From: Mesorhizobium sp. 1M-11
GTDB taxonomy: Bacteria > Pseudomonadota > Alphaproteobacteria > Rhizobiales > Rhizobiaceae
Reading direction: 5' to 3'
DNA length: 64,000 bases
Assembly (NCBI RefSeq): GCF_001303895.1
Contig: NZ_LJSD01000054.1
Location: forward strand, 142,284 to 206,283
The translations under genes and the position numbers were made by a program. The first letter of the stretch is position 1. Every line of letters starts with the position of its first letter. The notes under the pieces were generated by a model, which did no database searches, was not told where the DNA came from, and worked only from the letters and a program-made list of their open reading frames with translations. Positions 48,161 to 57,075 of the stretch are shown here, piece after piece.

Positions 48161-49306
48161 ATGGCAGCACGACGATCGGTCACGTCCAATCCCGCAGCAA
48201 ACCGTCTTCCACCCGCGCTGCGCCTCGCCTCGGTCATACTGGCTGCAACCGCGACCGCCGCGCTCGTTTCCGGCTGCCAGCGGCAGGAGGCCAAGAAAGC
48301 GGAAAAGCTGCCGGTTCTGGTCGCCACGCAGAAAGCCGAGATCGCGGACTATGCCGACACGGTATCGCTGACCGGCGTGATCGCCGCGCGCACGGTGAAC
48401 AACCTTTCCTTCCGGGTCGGCGGACGGGTGGCGGAACGGCTGGTGGAGGTGGGCGACCACGTCGACAAGAACCAGACGCTTGCTCGCATCGACCCGCAGG
48501 AGCAGGAATCGGATCTGAGGACCGCGCAAGCCAATCTGGATGCCGCGCAGGCACAGCTCACGCAGACATCCGCGACCTTCGATCGCCAGAAGACGCTGCT
48601 TGCCCAAGGCTACACGACGCGGCGCGACTACGATCAGGCCGACCAGGCGCTGAAAGTGGCGCAGGGCAGCGTCGAGGCGGCGAAAAGCGCACTGGCCAAC
48701 GCCAAGGAGAACCTTTCCTTCACCGAACTGCGTGCCGGCGCGCCCGGCATCGTCACAGCCCGCACGGTCGAGGCGGGGCAGGTGGTGCAGGCGGCGCAGA
48801 CCGTGTTCGTCGTCGCCGAGGATGGCGACCGCGACGCCGTCTTCAACGTGCAGGAAACGCTGGTGGCCGGTGTGCACGGCAGCGGGCCGCCACCAGTCGC
48901 CGTGGCATTGCTGGCAGACCCGAAAATCACCGCGCAAGGCGTGGTGCGCGAGATATCGCCGGTGGTCGACCCGGCTTCCAGTTCAGTCCGCGTCAAGGTG
49001 GGCATTCCCCAGACCCCTGCCGCCATGCCGCTCGGCGCAGCAGTCGTCGGCAGCGTCAGTGGCACGCATGGCCAGGCTGTAGTGCTGCCATGGCAAGCGC
49101 TCACGTCCAGCGACGGCAAGCCGGCGGTCTGGGTGGTCGATCCTGCGAGCAAGGCAGTCGCCATCGCACCTGTCTCCGTACTGGCCTATGGAACGGCGAC
49201 TGTTGCCATCGGCGAAGGGTTGAAAGCCGGCCAGACTGTTGTCACCGCCGGCGGGCAGATGCTCAGCCCAGGGCTGGTGGTCGAAACGATGGAGGCGGCG
49301 CGATGA
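48161..49306 (+). CDS. RND efflux periplasmic adaptor, first copy (lipoprotein)
   Basis: A 381-aa membrane fusion protein. The N-terminal helix ends in the lipobox LVSGC (about residue 39), so it is probably a lipoprotein. The barrel-sandwich segment VSLTGVIAARTVNNLSFRVGGRVAERLVEVGDHVDKNQTLARID, a long coiled-coil hairpin (about residues 115-180) and FTELRAGAPGIVTARTVEAGQVV follow the MFP order. It overlaps the second adaptor by 4 nt (ATGA). Confidence 0.92.
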   Translation: MAARRSVTSNPAANRLPPALRLASVILAATATAALVSGCQRQEAKKAEKLPVLVATQKAEIADYADTVSLTGVIAARTVNNLSFRVGGRVAERLVEVGDHVDKNQTLARIDPQEQESDLRTAQANLDAAQAQLTQTSATFDRQKTLLAQGYTTRRDYDQADQALKVAQGSVEAAKSALANAKENLSFTELRAGAPGIVTARTVEAGQVVQAAQTVFVVAEDGDRDAVFNVQETLVAGVHGSGPPPVAVALLADPKITAQGVVREISPVVDPASSSVRVKVGIPQTPAAMPLGAAVVGSVSGTHGQAVVLPWQALTSSDGKPAVWVVDPASKAVAIAPVSVLAYGTATVAIGEGLKAGQTVVTAGGQMLSPGLVVETMEAAR

Positions 49307-50364
49307 GCCGTTCGATCCTGTTCGCTTTACCCGTGATCGCACTGTTGGCCGGCTGTTCACAGGAGACCGGCGACAAGACGGCGGAGACGCCGCGACCGGT
49401 TCTATCGATTGTCGTGCAGCCGCGCGCCACCCAAAGCTTCGGTTTCGCCGGCACCGTCGAGCCACGCTACAGCGCAGGCCTTTCCTTCCGGCTGCTCGGC
49501 CGTGTCGTCGCCCGCGACGTCAATGTCGGCGATACAGTCGCCAAGGGCGCAACGCTGGCCGCGCTCGACCCGACCGCGCTTGACCTTGCCGTGCAGGCGG
49601 CCAAGGCAGAACTCTCCAATGCGCAGGCCCAATCGGCCAATGCCAGTGCCAGCGAAGAACGTATGCGACAGCTGCTGGCCTCCAGGAACGCCTCGCAAGC
49701 AGTCTATGACGCGGCGCAACAGGCAAAGCAGGCGGCCAATGCCAATGTCGAGCGTGCCCGCGCTTCGCTTGCCAAATCGGAGGAACAGCTCGGATACGCC
49801 CGTCTGTTCTCGGATTTCGATGGCGTGGTGACTGCGGTCGGCGCCGAGGTCGGGCAGACTGTGTCACCCGGGCAGATGGTCGTCACCGTGGCGCGCGCCG
49901 ACGCGCGCGAGGCGGTGGTCGATATTCCTGACTGGCTGACCGGCGACCTTACCGCGGATGCACCCTTCGAGGTCTCGTTACAGTCGCTGCCGTCGATCAA
50001 GACGCAGGCCAGACTGCGCGAAATGGCGCCGCAATCCGACGACACCACGCGCAGCCGCCGCGTCAGGCTTTCCCTTGTCGATCCGTCCGCCGCCTTCCGC
50101 ATCGGGTCGACCGTCACCGTCACGCGGACCACCGCACTCAAACCGGCGATCGAATTGCCGCTCTCCGCGCTTCTGGAAAAGGACGGCAAGACCCAGGTCT
50201 GGATCGTCGACGAGAAGACGGCGAGCGTCGCGCCACAGGATATTCAGGTTACCACCCGCACCGGCGGAACCTTCACCGTGGCAGACGGCCTGGCCGCGGG
50301 AACACGCGTGGTGACCGCGGGCGTGCACAGCCTGACACCTGGCCAAAAGATCAAGTTGCAGTAG
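49303..50364 (+). CDS. RND efflux periplasmic adaptor, second copy (lipoprotein)
   Basis: A 353-aa membrane fusion protein starting MSRSILFALPVIALLAGCSQ with lipobox LLAGC. The longer open frame starting about 1.3 kb upstream is a shadow of the first adaptor. The order is barrel-sandwich (FAGTVEPRYSAGLSFRLLGRVVARDVNVGDTV), coiled coil (about residues 85-150), then YARLFSDFDGVVTAVGAEVGQTVSPGQMV. It shares the fold but only modest identity with the first adaptor. The permease starts 10 nt downstream. Two adaptors suggest a heteromeric periplasmic part. Confidence 0.92.
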   Translation: MSRSILFALPVIALLAGCSQETGDKTAETPRPVLSIVVQPRATQSFGFAGTVEPRYSAGLSFRLLGRVVARDVNVGDTVAKGATLAALDPTALDLAVQAAKAELSNAQAQSANASASEERMRQLLASRNASQAVYDAAQQAKQAANANVERARASLAKSEEQLGYARLFSDFDGVVTAVGAEVGQTVSPGQMVVTVARADAREAVVDIPDWLTGDLTADAPFEVSLQSLPSIKTQARLREMAPQSDDTTRSRRVRLSLVDPSAAFRIGSTVTVTRTTALKPAIELPLSALLEKDGKTQVWIVDEKTASVAPQDIQVTTRTGGTFTVADGLAAGTRVVTAGVHSLTPGQKIKLQ

Positions 50365-50374
50365 GAGCGGACAC

Positions 50375-53300
50375 GTGAAGCGTTTCAACCTGTCCGACTG
50401 GGCGCTCGAGCATCGGTCGCTGGTCTGGTATTTCATGCTGGTCTTCATCGTGGCCGGCGTGTTCGCCTACATCAATCTCGGCCGCGAGGAAGACCCCTCC
50501 TTCACCATCAAGACGATGCTGATCCAGGCCAACTGGCCGGGCGCCTCCGTGGATGAGCAGGCCAAGCAGGTCACCGATCGCATCGAGAAGAAACTCGAGG
50601 AACTCGACAAGCTCGACTTCACCCGTTCGGTCACCACCGCCGGGCGCACCATCGTCTTCGTCAATCTCAAGGACAACACCAAGGCACGCGATGTGGTGCC
50701 GACCTGGCTGCAGGTCCGCAACATGATCGAGGACATCAAGCCGCAGTTTCCCCAAGGTGTGCTCGGGCCCTTCTACAACGACCGCTTCGGCGACGTGTTC
50801 GGTAACGTCTATGCGTTCACCTCCGACGGGCTCTCGCCACGCCAGCTGCGCGACTATGTCGAGAACGTGCGAGCCGAAGTGCTCACGGTCCCGAATGCCG
50901 GCAAGGTGGAGCTGATCGGCGCGCGCGACGAGGTGATCTACCTGGAATTCTCCACCCGCCAGATCGCCGCGCTCGGCCTCAATCAGCAGCAGATCATCGC
51001 TTCGCTGCAGGCGCAGAACGCGATTGCGCCATCCGGCGTCATCCAATCCGGACCTGAACAGGTCAGCGTGCGTGTCACCGGCCAGTTCAGCTCCGAAGAG
51101 AGCCTGCGCGCCATCAACCTCAGGGTGAACAACCGCTTCTTCCGCCTGAGCGACGTCGCCACCATCACACGCGGCTATACCGACCCGCCGGCCTCGCTAT
51201 TCCGCTTCAACGGCGAGGATGCGATCGGGCTCGCTGTCGGCATGAAACCCAACGCCAACCTGCTGGAGTTCGGCAAGGCGCTGGAACACAAGATGGAGGA
51301 GGTGAAGGGCGAACTGCCGATCGGCGTCGGCGTTCATCTGGTTGCCGACCAGCCGCTGATCGTCGAGGAAGCGGTGTCCGGCTTCACGCGGGCGCTGTTC
51401 GAGGCGGTGGCCATCGTGCTCATCGTCTCTTTCGTCAGCCTCGGTGTCCGCGCCGGTTTTGTCGTGTCGCTGTCCATCCCGCTGGTACTGGCCATCACTT
51501 TCCTGGTCATGACCTATCTCGACATCTCGCTGCAGCGCGTTTCGCTTGGCGCCTTGATCATCGCACTCGGCCTTCTGGTCGATGATGCGATGATCGCCGT
51601 CGAGATGATGGTGGCCCGGCTGGAGGCGGGCGATCCGCTCAACAAGGCGGCAACCTATGTCTACACTTCCACCGCCTTCCCGATGCTCACCGGCACGCTG
51701 GTGACGGTGGCCGGCTTCATCCCCATCGGCCTCAATTCGAGCGCCGCCGGTGAATACACCTTCACGCTGTTCGTCGTCATCGCGGTCTCGCTCCTGATCT
51801 CATGGATCGTGGCGGTGCTGTTCGCACCGCTGCTGGGCGTTACCTTTCTGCCGGCGACAATGAAGAAACATCATGATCAGCCCGGCCGCTTCACGATGCT
51901 TTTCCGGCGTGCCTTGTTTTTTTCGGTGCGACGCTATTGGCTGACCATCATCGCCACCATCCTGCTTTTCCTTGCTTCACTTGCCGGGCTGACCCTGGTG
52001 CAGCAGCAATTCTTCCCGGCGTCCGACCGGCCGGAGCTGATCGTCGACTGGAACCTGCCGCAGAACAGCTCGATCGCCGAGACGCGCGCGCAGATGGAGC
52101 GTTTCGAGAAGATGGCGCTGGTCGGCAACAAAGACATTGACCACTGGAGTTCCTATGTCGGCCAGAGCGCGGTGCGCTTCGTGCTCGCCTATGATGTCCA
52201 GCCATCCAATCCCTATTACGGACAGACCGTCATCGTTACCAAGGGAGTCGAGGAGCGCAACCGCGTGCACGCGGCGATCGACAAGCTGCTGCGCGAGGAA
52301 TTCGTCGGCACCGATACGTTTGTGAAGACGCTGGAACTCGGGCCGCCGGTCGGCCGGCCGGTGCAATACCGCGTGAGCGGGCCGGATGTGCAGAAGGTAC
52401 GCAGCCTCGCTCAGGATCTCGCCGGTCAGATTTCGACCAACCCCAAGCTCGCAGCTCCGAATTTCGACTGGAACGAACCGGAGCGCGTGCTGAAGGTGGA
52501 CGTTCTGCAGGACAAGGCACGCCAGCTCGGCATCACCTCGCAGGACATCGCCTCGGCGCTGAACAGCGTGGTCGGCGGCGTCACCATCACCCAGGTGCGC
52601 GACGCGACCTACCTGGTCAATGTCGTGGGGCGTTCGCGCGAGACAGAACGCGGCTCGCTGGAAACGCTGAAGAACATGCAACTGCCGACCGGCACGGGCG
52701 AATCCATCCCGCTCGCGGCGGTGGCCAATTTCGACTATGCGCTGGAGCAGCCGACGATCTGGCGGCGCGGCCGCATTCCGACCCTGACGGTGCGGGCTGG
52801 ATTGGTCGGCAATGCCTTGCCGGACACGGTCGTCAACGAGCTGAAGCCGACTGTCGACGCCTTCATCGCCAAGCTGCCGGCCGGCTATAGCATCGCCACC
52901 GGCGGCTCGGTCGAGGAAAGCGCCAAGAGCCAGGGCCCGATCGCCGCCGTGGTGCCGCTGATGCTGTTCGTCATGGCAACCATCCTGATGATCCAGTTGC
53001 AGAGCTTTCAGCGCCTGTTCCTGGTGGTGGCGGTGGCGCCGCTCGGCCTGATCGGCGTCGTCGCGGCGCTGGTGTCGTCCTCTTCACCGATGGGCTTCGT
53101 CGCCCTGCTCGGCGTGCTGGCGCTGATCGGCATCCTGATCCGCAACTCGGTGATCCTGATCGTGCAGATCGAAGACCTCGTCGCCGAAGGCAAGGATCGC
53201 TGGCTGGCGGTGATCGAGGCGAGCGAGCATCGCATGCGACCGATCGCACTTACGGCCGCTGCCGCCTCGCTGGCACTGATCCCGATCGCACGCGAGGTGT

Positions 53301-53392
53301 TCTGGGGCCCAATGGCCTATGCCATGATGGGCGGCATCATCGCCGGCACGGCGATCACCCTGCTCTTCCTGCCGGCCCTCTATGTCGCCTAG
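50375..53392 (+). CDS. RND efflux transporter permease (AcrB/MexF family)
   Basis: A 1005-aa inner-membrane pump from GTG 50375 behind GTAGGAG. Twelve TM segments in two repeats flank large periplasmic loops. TM4 carries the proton-relay acidic pair in GLLVDDAMIAVEMMVARLEAG (about residues 398-418). The reading frame ends LYVA-TAG, while the codons beyond the TAG continue in frame as FRLKEPKAAEQA to a TAA at 53429-53431. Homologues commonly read LYVAWF here, so TGG has probably become TAG. The loss is about 13 residues of the tail, so function is likely kept. The substrate is unknown. Confidence 0.93.
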   Translation: MKRFNLSDWALEHRSLVWYFMLVFIVAGVFAYINLGREEDPSFTIKTMLIQANWPGASVDEQAKQVTDRIEKKLEELDKLDFTRSVTTAGRTIVFVNLKDNTKARDVVPTWLQVRNMIEDIKPQFPQGVLGPFYNDRFGDVFGNVYAFTSDGLSPRQLRDYVENVRAEVLTVPNAGKVELIGARDEVIYLEFSTRQIAALGLNQQQIIASLQAQNAIAPSGVIQSGPEQVSVRVTGQFSSEESLRAINLRVNNRFFRLSDVATITRGYTDPPASLFRFNGEDAIGLAVGMKPNANLLEFGKALEHKMEEVKGELPIGVGVHLVADQPLIVEEAVSGFTRALFEAVAIVLIVSFVSLGVRAGFVVSLSIPLVLAITFLVMTYLDISLQRVSLGALIIALGLLVDDAMIAVEMMVARLEAGDPLNKAATYVYTSTAFPMLTGTLVTVAGFIPIGLNSSAAGEYTFTLFVVIAVSLLISWIVAVLFAPLLGVTFLPATMKKHHDQPGRFTMLFRRALFFSVRRYWLTIIATILLFLASLAGLTLVQQQFFPASDRPELIVDWNLPQNSSIAETRAQMERFEKMALVGNKDIDHWSSYVGQSAVRFVLAYDVQPSNPYYGQTVIVTKGVEERNRVHAAIDKLLREEFVGTDTFVKTLELGPPVGRPVQYRVSGPDVQKVRSLAQDLAGQISTNPKLAAPNFDWNEPERVLKVDVLQDKARQLGITSQDIASALNSVVGGVTITQVRDATYLVNVVGRSRETERGSLETLKNMQLPTGTGESIPLAAVANFDYALEQPTIWRRGRIPTLTVRAGLVGNALPDTVVNELKPTVDAFIAKLPAGYSIATGGSVEESAKSQGPIAAVVPLMLFVMATILMIQLQSFQRLFLVVAVAPLGLIGVVAALVSSSSPMGFVALLGVLALIGILIRNSVILIVQIEDLVAEGKDRWLAVIEASEHRMRPIALTAAAASLALIPIAREVFWGPMAYAMMGGIIAGTAITLLFLPALYVA

Positions 53393-53440
53393 TTCCGGCT
53401 GAAGGAGCCGAAGGCGGCGGAGCAGGCGTAAATTAGCGCC

Positions 53441-53588
53441 GCCCCTCATCGCCCTGCCGGGCACTTCTCCCCGTAAAACGGGGAGAAGGAGGCTGGCCGC
53501 AACGATGGTACCCATTCTGCAATGTTGGCGATTGGCGAAATCCTCTCCCCGTTCACGGGGAGAGGATGCCGGCAGGCAGGTGAGGGGC
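53441..53588. repeat. 148-bp palindromic element between the RND permease and marR
   Basis: Outer arms GCCCCTCATCGCCCTGCCGG and GCCGGCAGGCAGGTGAGGGGC pair imperfectly. Inside are two perfect hairpins: CTTCTCCCCG / CGGGGAGAAG (53464-53488 region) and TCCTCTCCCCG / CGGGGAGAGGA (53541-53566). It is a typical rhizobial intergenic repeat lying between convergent genes and probably acts as a terminator for both. Confidence 0.8.
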
Positions 53589-53620
53589 ACCGACGATCGA
53601 TCCCCCTACGCCAGATCCTC

Positions 53621-54076
53621 CTACGCGATCTTGACGAGCAGGCGCAGGAACTGTGCGGCTTCCTTCGCCGTCAGCGGTGCCAGCGTTTCCTCGGTGATCG
53701 CCTTGGCCCGTGCAATGAGCTCCACCACGGCTTCGCGCCCCGCTGCCGACAGCGATACCAGCAGCAGCCGCTTGTCGGCGTCGTGTTTCTTGAGATCGAC
53801 GTAACCGCGCGCCCTCAGCCGGTCGATGACGCCCTTCACCGTGGCGGCATCCATGGCGATCATCTGGCCAAGCTGGTTCTGCGAGGTCTCGCCGATTTCA
53901 TATAGCCTCGCCAAGGCGGCAAATTGCGGCGGCGTCAGATCGACGATGCGCGAAGCGAAGATCGCGACATGGCGCTGATGCGCCTTGCGCAGCACGAACC
54001 CGACCTGATCCTGCAGGCGGTAGGTGTCGTCCGACTCATCACCGACCAATAGCAGCGGCGCTTTGCCCGTCGTCAT
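53621..54076 (-). CDS. MarR-family transcriptional regulator
   Basis: A 151-aa winged-helix regulator. The recognition helix region TSQNQLGQMIAMDAATVKGVIDRLRARGYVDLKKHDADKRLLLVSLSAAG (about residues 64-113) includes the DxRxxxxxL wing of MarR. It is the last gene of the molybdenum-hydroxylase operon and overlaps the PF06684 gene by 4 nt, so it probably senses a pathway compound (aromatic acid type) and controls that operon. Its operator has not been identified. Confidence 0.9.
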   Translation of the reverse strand: MTTGKAPLLLVGDESDDTYRLQDQVGFVLRKAHQRHVAIFASRIVDLTPPQFAALARLYEIGETSQNQLGQMIAMDAATVKGVIDRLRARGYVDLKKHDADKRLLLVSLSAAGREAVVELIARAKAITEETLAPLTAKEAAQFLRLLVKIA

Positions 54077-54657
54077 CGCTGGCCGTCCCAGACCTTGATG
54101 TCCTTGGCCTCCAGCCCACCCATGCGGTTGTGGATGCGCGGACCACAGGTCATCACCAGGCAGAACAGGATCTCGTCGGGCCGCGGCCCGTCGGCAACGC
54201 CGACTTCCATGGCGTCGAAATGCGAGCGCACATAAGAAGCGTTGATGTGGCCAATCGGCACATCAAGGCGGGCGCCGAAAGCCCCGACCTTCTTGGCGGA
54301 AGGCACGATGGCCTTGGCCTCGCCCAGCCGCTCGCGCATCGCGTAACCGCCCGGCACATGCCAGAGCGCGCCGTGCTCGAGTTCGCCGGCGCTGCCGACA
54401 ATGGCGCCCTTGCCGTAGCCGTCGATGACGTGGGCATCGCCGCCGAGTGCCGCGATCAGCCGATCGGTCAGGATCAGGCCGAGCGGTTTCAGGTCCTCCA
54501 TCGCGCCTTGCAGATCTTCCACATAGCGTCCCGCGAACGGGTTCCTGACCAGAGCCATCGCCGCAGCACGGCGGCGCGGAACGTTCACCACCGGCCCGCC
54601 ATCATGGACGATCTCCTCGGTCAGTACCGCGATCTTGCGAATGGGGAATTCAGGCAT
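54073..54657 (-). CDS. PF06684 'amino acid synthesis' (DUF1185) family protein
   Basis: A 194-aa protein of the family annotated as amino acid synthesis protein. RKIAVLTEEIVHDGGP at the start, RNPFAGRYVEDLQ (about residues 37-49), IDGYGKGAIVGSAGELEHGALWHVPGGYAMRE (about 77-108) and the Gly-Pro-Arg end are conserved. The enzyme activity is not established. It overlaps both neighbours, so it belongs to the hydroxylase operon; a ring-opening or hydrolase function is a guess. Confidence 0.8.
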   Translation of the reverse strand: MPEFPIRKIAVLTEEIVHDGGPVVNVPRRRAAAMALVRNPFAGRYVEDLQGAMEDLKPLGLILTDRLIAALGGDAHVIDGYGKGAIVGSAGELEHGALWHVPGGYAMRERLGEAKAIVPSAKKVGAFGARLDVPIGHINASYVRSHFDAMEVGVADGPRPDEILFCLVMTCGPRIHNRMGGLEAKDIKVWDGQR

Positions 54658-55543
54658 GGGCGAAATCCTTGGCTTGGTCGGATGAGCGCAGCCGATCGCT
54701 GCGAAGGTTGGGAAAATTCCCGACGAAAGCGGTCGCGCCGTTGAAGAACAACGCTGCCGCCGTGATCAGCCCCTGCCGGCGATAATCCTCGGCGACGGTC
54801 AGGCCGAACTGCAATGCTCGCGCCGCTTCCTGCGGCGATACCGTTCCGACCGCCGTTGTCACAAGCCGCTCGCCGAGATCACTGTCGGGGGCAAGCTGAC
54901 GCGCCGGGCGCCGCTCGATGGCATGATGGCCAGGCAGGTCTACGGCGTTGGCGATCAGCGTCGCGGCGGCATCGGCAGCGGCGCCGGAGGAAGCCAGCAC
55001 CGTCACCGCGTCGGCAATGCCCAGCGAAAACGAACGCCCACGCCAGCCGCTGGTAGCGACGCCACGCACGCCGTCCTCGCCACGCACGGTTATACGGTCC
55101 GCGAAACCATGCCCGGTTCCCGCAATCGCCAGCGTCATCGATTGGCCCGGCACCAGATGCAGCGCGCTGTCGCCGCCGTTGTTAACATAGGCGCGTTCGA
55201 GCTTTCGCCCTGAAACCATCGCGGCCAGCATTTCGTCGGCGACTGAGCCTGCGACGGCAGCCATCGGTGTGATGAAGCGCTCCGCCAACGGCGAGACAGC
55301 CGCTTCCATGCGCCGCGCGGTCGGCCCGGCGAAGAGACGCGCGGCGACGGCAGCAGGCTGGCGCAACGCCGGCAGTTCGTCGACCAGTTCGGACAGGATC
55401 GTCTGGAAGCGCGCCACGGCCTGTTCGCAGGCCATCCGCACCTCGGCTGCATCGCCGAAAGCCTCGATGATCAGGTCGATCGGGCCATGGTTCAGATGCA
55501 GCCTCCTGCCACCGGCCAGCCAGTGTGCCTGTGGCCCGCTCAC
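54650..55543 (-). CDS. UPF0280 (ApbE-like fold) family protein
   Basis: A 297-aa protein of UPF0280, related to the ApbE FMN transferase / thiamine-biosynthesis lipoprotein fold. MEAAVSPLAERFITPMAAVAGSVADEML (about residues 76-103) and YVNNGGDSALHL (about 116-127) are its hallmarks. It overlaps the PF06684 gene by 8 nt and the reductase gene by 4 nt. It might insert or carry FMN for the reductase, but this is inference. Confidence 0.82.
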   Translation of the reverse strand: MSGPQAHWLAGGRRLHLNHGPIDLIIEAFGDAAEVRMACEQAVARFQTILSELVDELPALRQPAAVAARLFAGPTARRMEAAVSPLAERFITPMAAVAGSVADEMLAAMVSGRKLERAYVNNGGDSALHLVPGQSMTLAIAGTGHGFADRITVRGEDGVRGVATSGWRGRSFSLGIADAVTVLASSGAAADAAATLIANAVDLPGHHAIERRPARQLAPDSDLGERLVTTAVGTVSPQEAARALQFGLTVAEDYRRQGLITAAALFFNGATAFVGNFPNLRSDRLRSSDQAKDFAHA

Positions 55544-57075
55544 AGGCCGCCTCCATGACGCCTGAGCTGCGCCATCGGCGGCCAGGAATTCGCGTTGGGC
55601 GCTTCGGTGTTGCGACGCGGATTGAGATATTCGCCGCCGCGCGCGAAAATATCGGCGAGACTGCGGATCTCGGCTTCATACCCGCCAAGCCTGAGATAAT
55701 CGTCGCGGCGCAGGGTGAACTCGATCGGCGCCACCAGAGCCGGCGTCGGCACATAGCCGAAAGCGCCTTCCGGCACACGGCTGACATCGACCATCAGGGT
55801 GATGCCGCCACCCGGCCAGACGTAGACGGGTGCGCCGCCGACCGTGACATAGGTCTCCAGGCGCTGCACCGACCGCGTGAGGTTGACCGGATTCTCCGTC
55901 ACGCCTGCCCTGAGGCTTCCGCCCGCCCCGCCGACGAACAGCACCGTGCACAGCGCCGGCTCGCAATTCTCCTCGATGAGCGATACCGATTTCCTGAGCC
56001 GTTCCGGGAATGGTTTTTCGACCGGTTTCAGCTCTTCGTCGAGCTCGTAATAGGCGAACTGCTCGCCGGTGGTGGAAACCATCAGCAGCGACAGGCCGGG
56101 ACGTGCGCCTTTTACAGCATTCCATGGACCAAGGATCGACAGCGGGTCGTCGATGGCGGTGCCACCCCAGCCGAGCCCAGGCTCCGAGACCTTGAAATAG
56201 CGGCCGGGGGTGGAGCGACGGCCAACGATGCGGATGCCGGTGTCCGGCCAGCCCAGCACCTTGCCGGCCTGGTGTTCGGAAACCACGCCGGTGATGTGGT
56301 CGTCCACCACGACGACCTCGTCTACCAGCCCACGCCATTGCGCGGCAAACATGCCGATGGTGGCCGAGCCGCAACCGACCCGCATGCGGTGTTCCAGCTT
56401 GCCGTCGATCACCGGCGCCTTGCCCGCCTGCACGACAAGGGTGGCACCGCCGTCGATCGCAAGTTCGACCGGCTGTTGGTTGCACAGCGCCAGCAACGCG
56501 TCGCAGGTGGCGCGGCCTTCCGCCTTGGAGCCGCCGGTCAGGTGATGGACGCCGCCCAGCGACAACATCTGCGAGCCGTATTCGCCGGTGGTGACATGGC
56601 CGATCGCCTCACCCCCGGCACGCACGGTTGCCGTCTCGTCTCCGATATGGCGATCTGTGTCGATCTTCACCTTGACGCCGCAATAGGAGAAGATGCCCTC
56701 GGTCACCACGGTGACGAGGTCCACCCCGTCCACCTCCTGGCTGACGATGAAGGGGGCCGGCTTGTAGTCAGGATAGGTGGTTCCGGCGCCGATCGCCGTC
56801 ACGAAACGCCGGCCGGTGTTGACGAGGTCGCCAGTCCACGCCTCACCATCGGCGACGAAGGGCACCACGGCCTGGCCGGTTTCAGCGGCGTGGTCCAGAA
56901 TGGTGAGCGGATCAAGCCGCACGATGCGTCCTGCCCGGTTGCCGTAGCGATCGCAGGCGCCGGTGCGGCCCTCGGCGATGTAACACATAACCGGACAGGC
57001 ATCGCAGCGGATCTTTTCCGCCACCTGCTTTTCGCCGGGGTCATGTGTGTCGAAACGCTCGGCGAGTTCGCTCAT
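55540..57075 (-). CDS. 6-hydroxynicotinate reductase-like Fe-S protein
   Basis: A 511-aa protein resembling the clostridial 6-hydroxynicotinate reductase (Hnr of Eubacterium barkeri). The N-terminal cysteines CDACPVMCYIAEGRTGACDRYGN (about residues 24-46) are a 4Fe-4S type motif. A long body (about 90-490) follows, with GTTYPDYKPAPFIVSQEVDGVD, EGIFSYCGVKVKIDTDRHIGDE and VGCGSATIGMFA. In anaerobes this enzyme reduces 6-hydroxynicotinate to the tetrahydro compound. Here it sits with an aerobic-type molybdenum hydroxylase, so the substrate may be a related N-heteroaromatic acid. It overlaps both neighbours by 4 nt. Confidence 0.82.
   Translation of the reverse strand: MSELAERFDTHDPGEKQVAEKIRCDACPVMCYIAEGRTGACDRYGNRAGRIVRLDPLTILDHAAETGQAVVPFVADGEAWTGDLVNTGRRFVTAIGAGTTYPDYKPAPFIVSQEVDGVDLVTVVTEGIFSYCGVKVKIDTDRHIGDETATVRAGGEAIGHVTTGEYGSQMLSLGGVHHLTGGSKAEGRATCDALLALCNQQPVELAIDGGATLVVQAGKAPVIDGKLEHRMRVGCGSATIGMFAAQWRGLVDEVVVVDDHITGVVSEHQAGKVLGWPDTGIRIVGRRSTPGRYFKVSEPGLGWGGTAIDDPLSILGPWNAVKGARPGLSLLMVSTTGEQFAYYELDEELKPVEKPFPERLRKSVSLIEENCEPALCTVLFVGGAGGSLRAGVTENPVNLTRSVQRLETYVTVGGAPVYVWPGGGITLMVDVSRVPEGAFGYVPTPALVAPIEFTLRRDDYLRLGGYEAEIRSLADIFARGGEYLNPRRNTEAPNANSWPPMAQLRRHGGGL

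Noticed and set aside
48007..49302. Extension of the second RND adaptor frame
   Set aside because: It is out of frame over the first adaptor; lipobox and signal peptide start at 49303.
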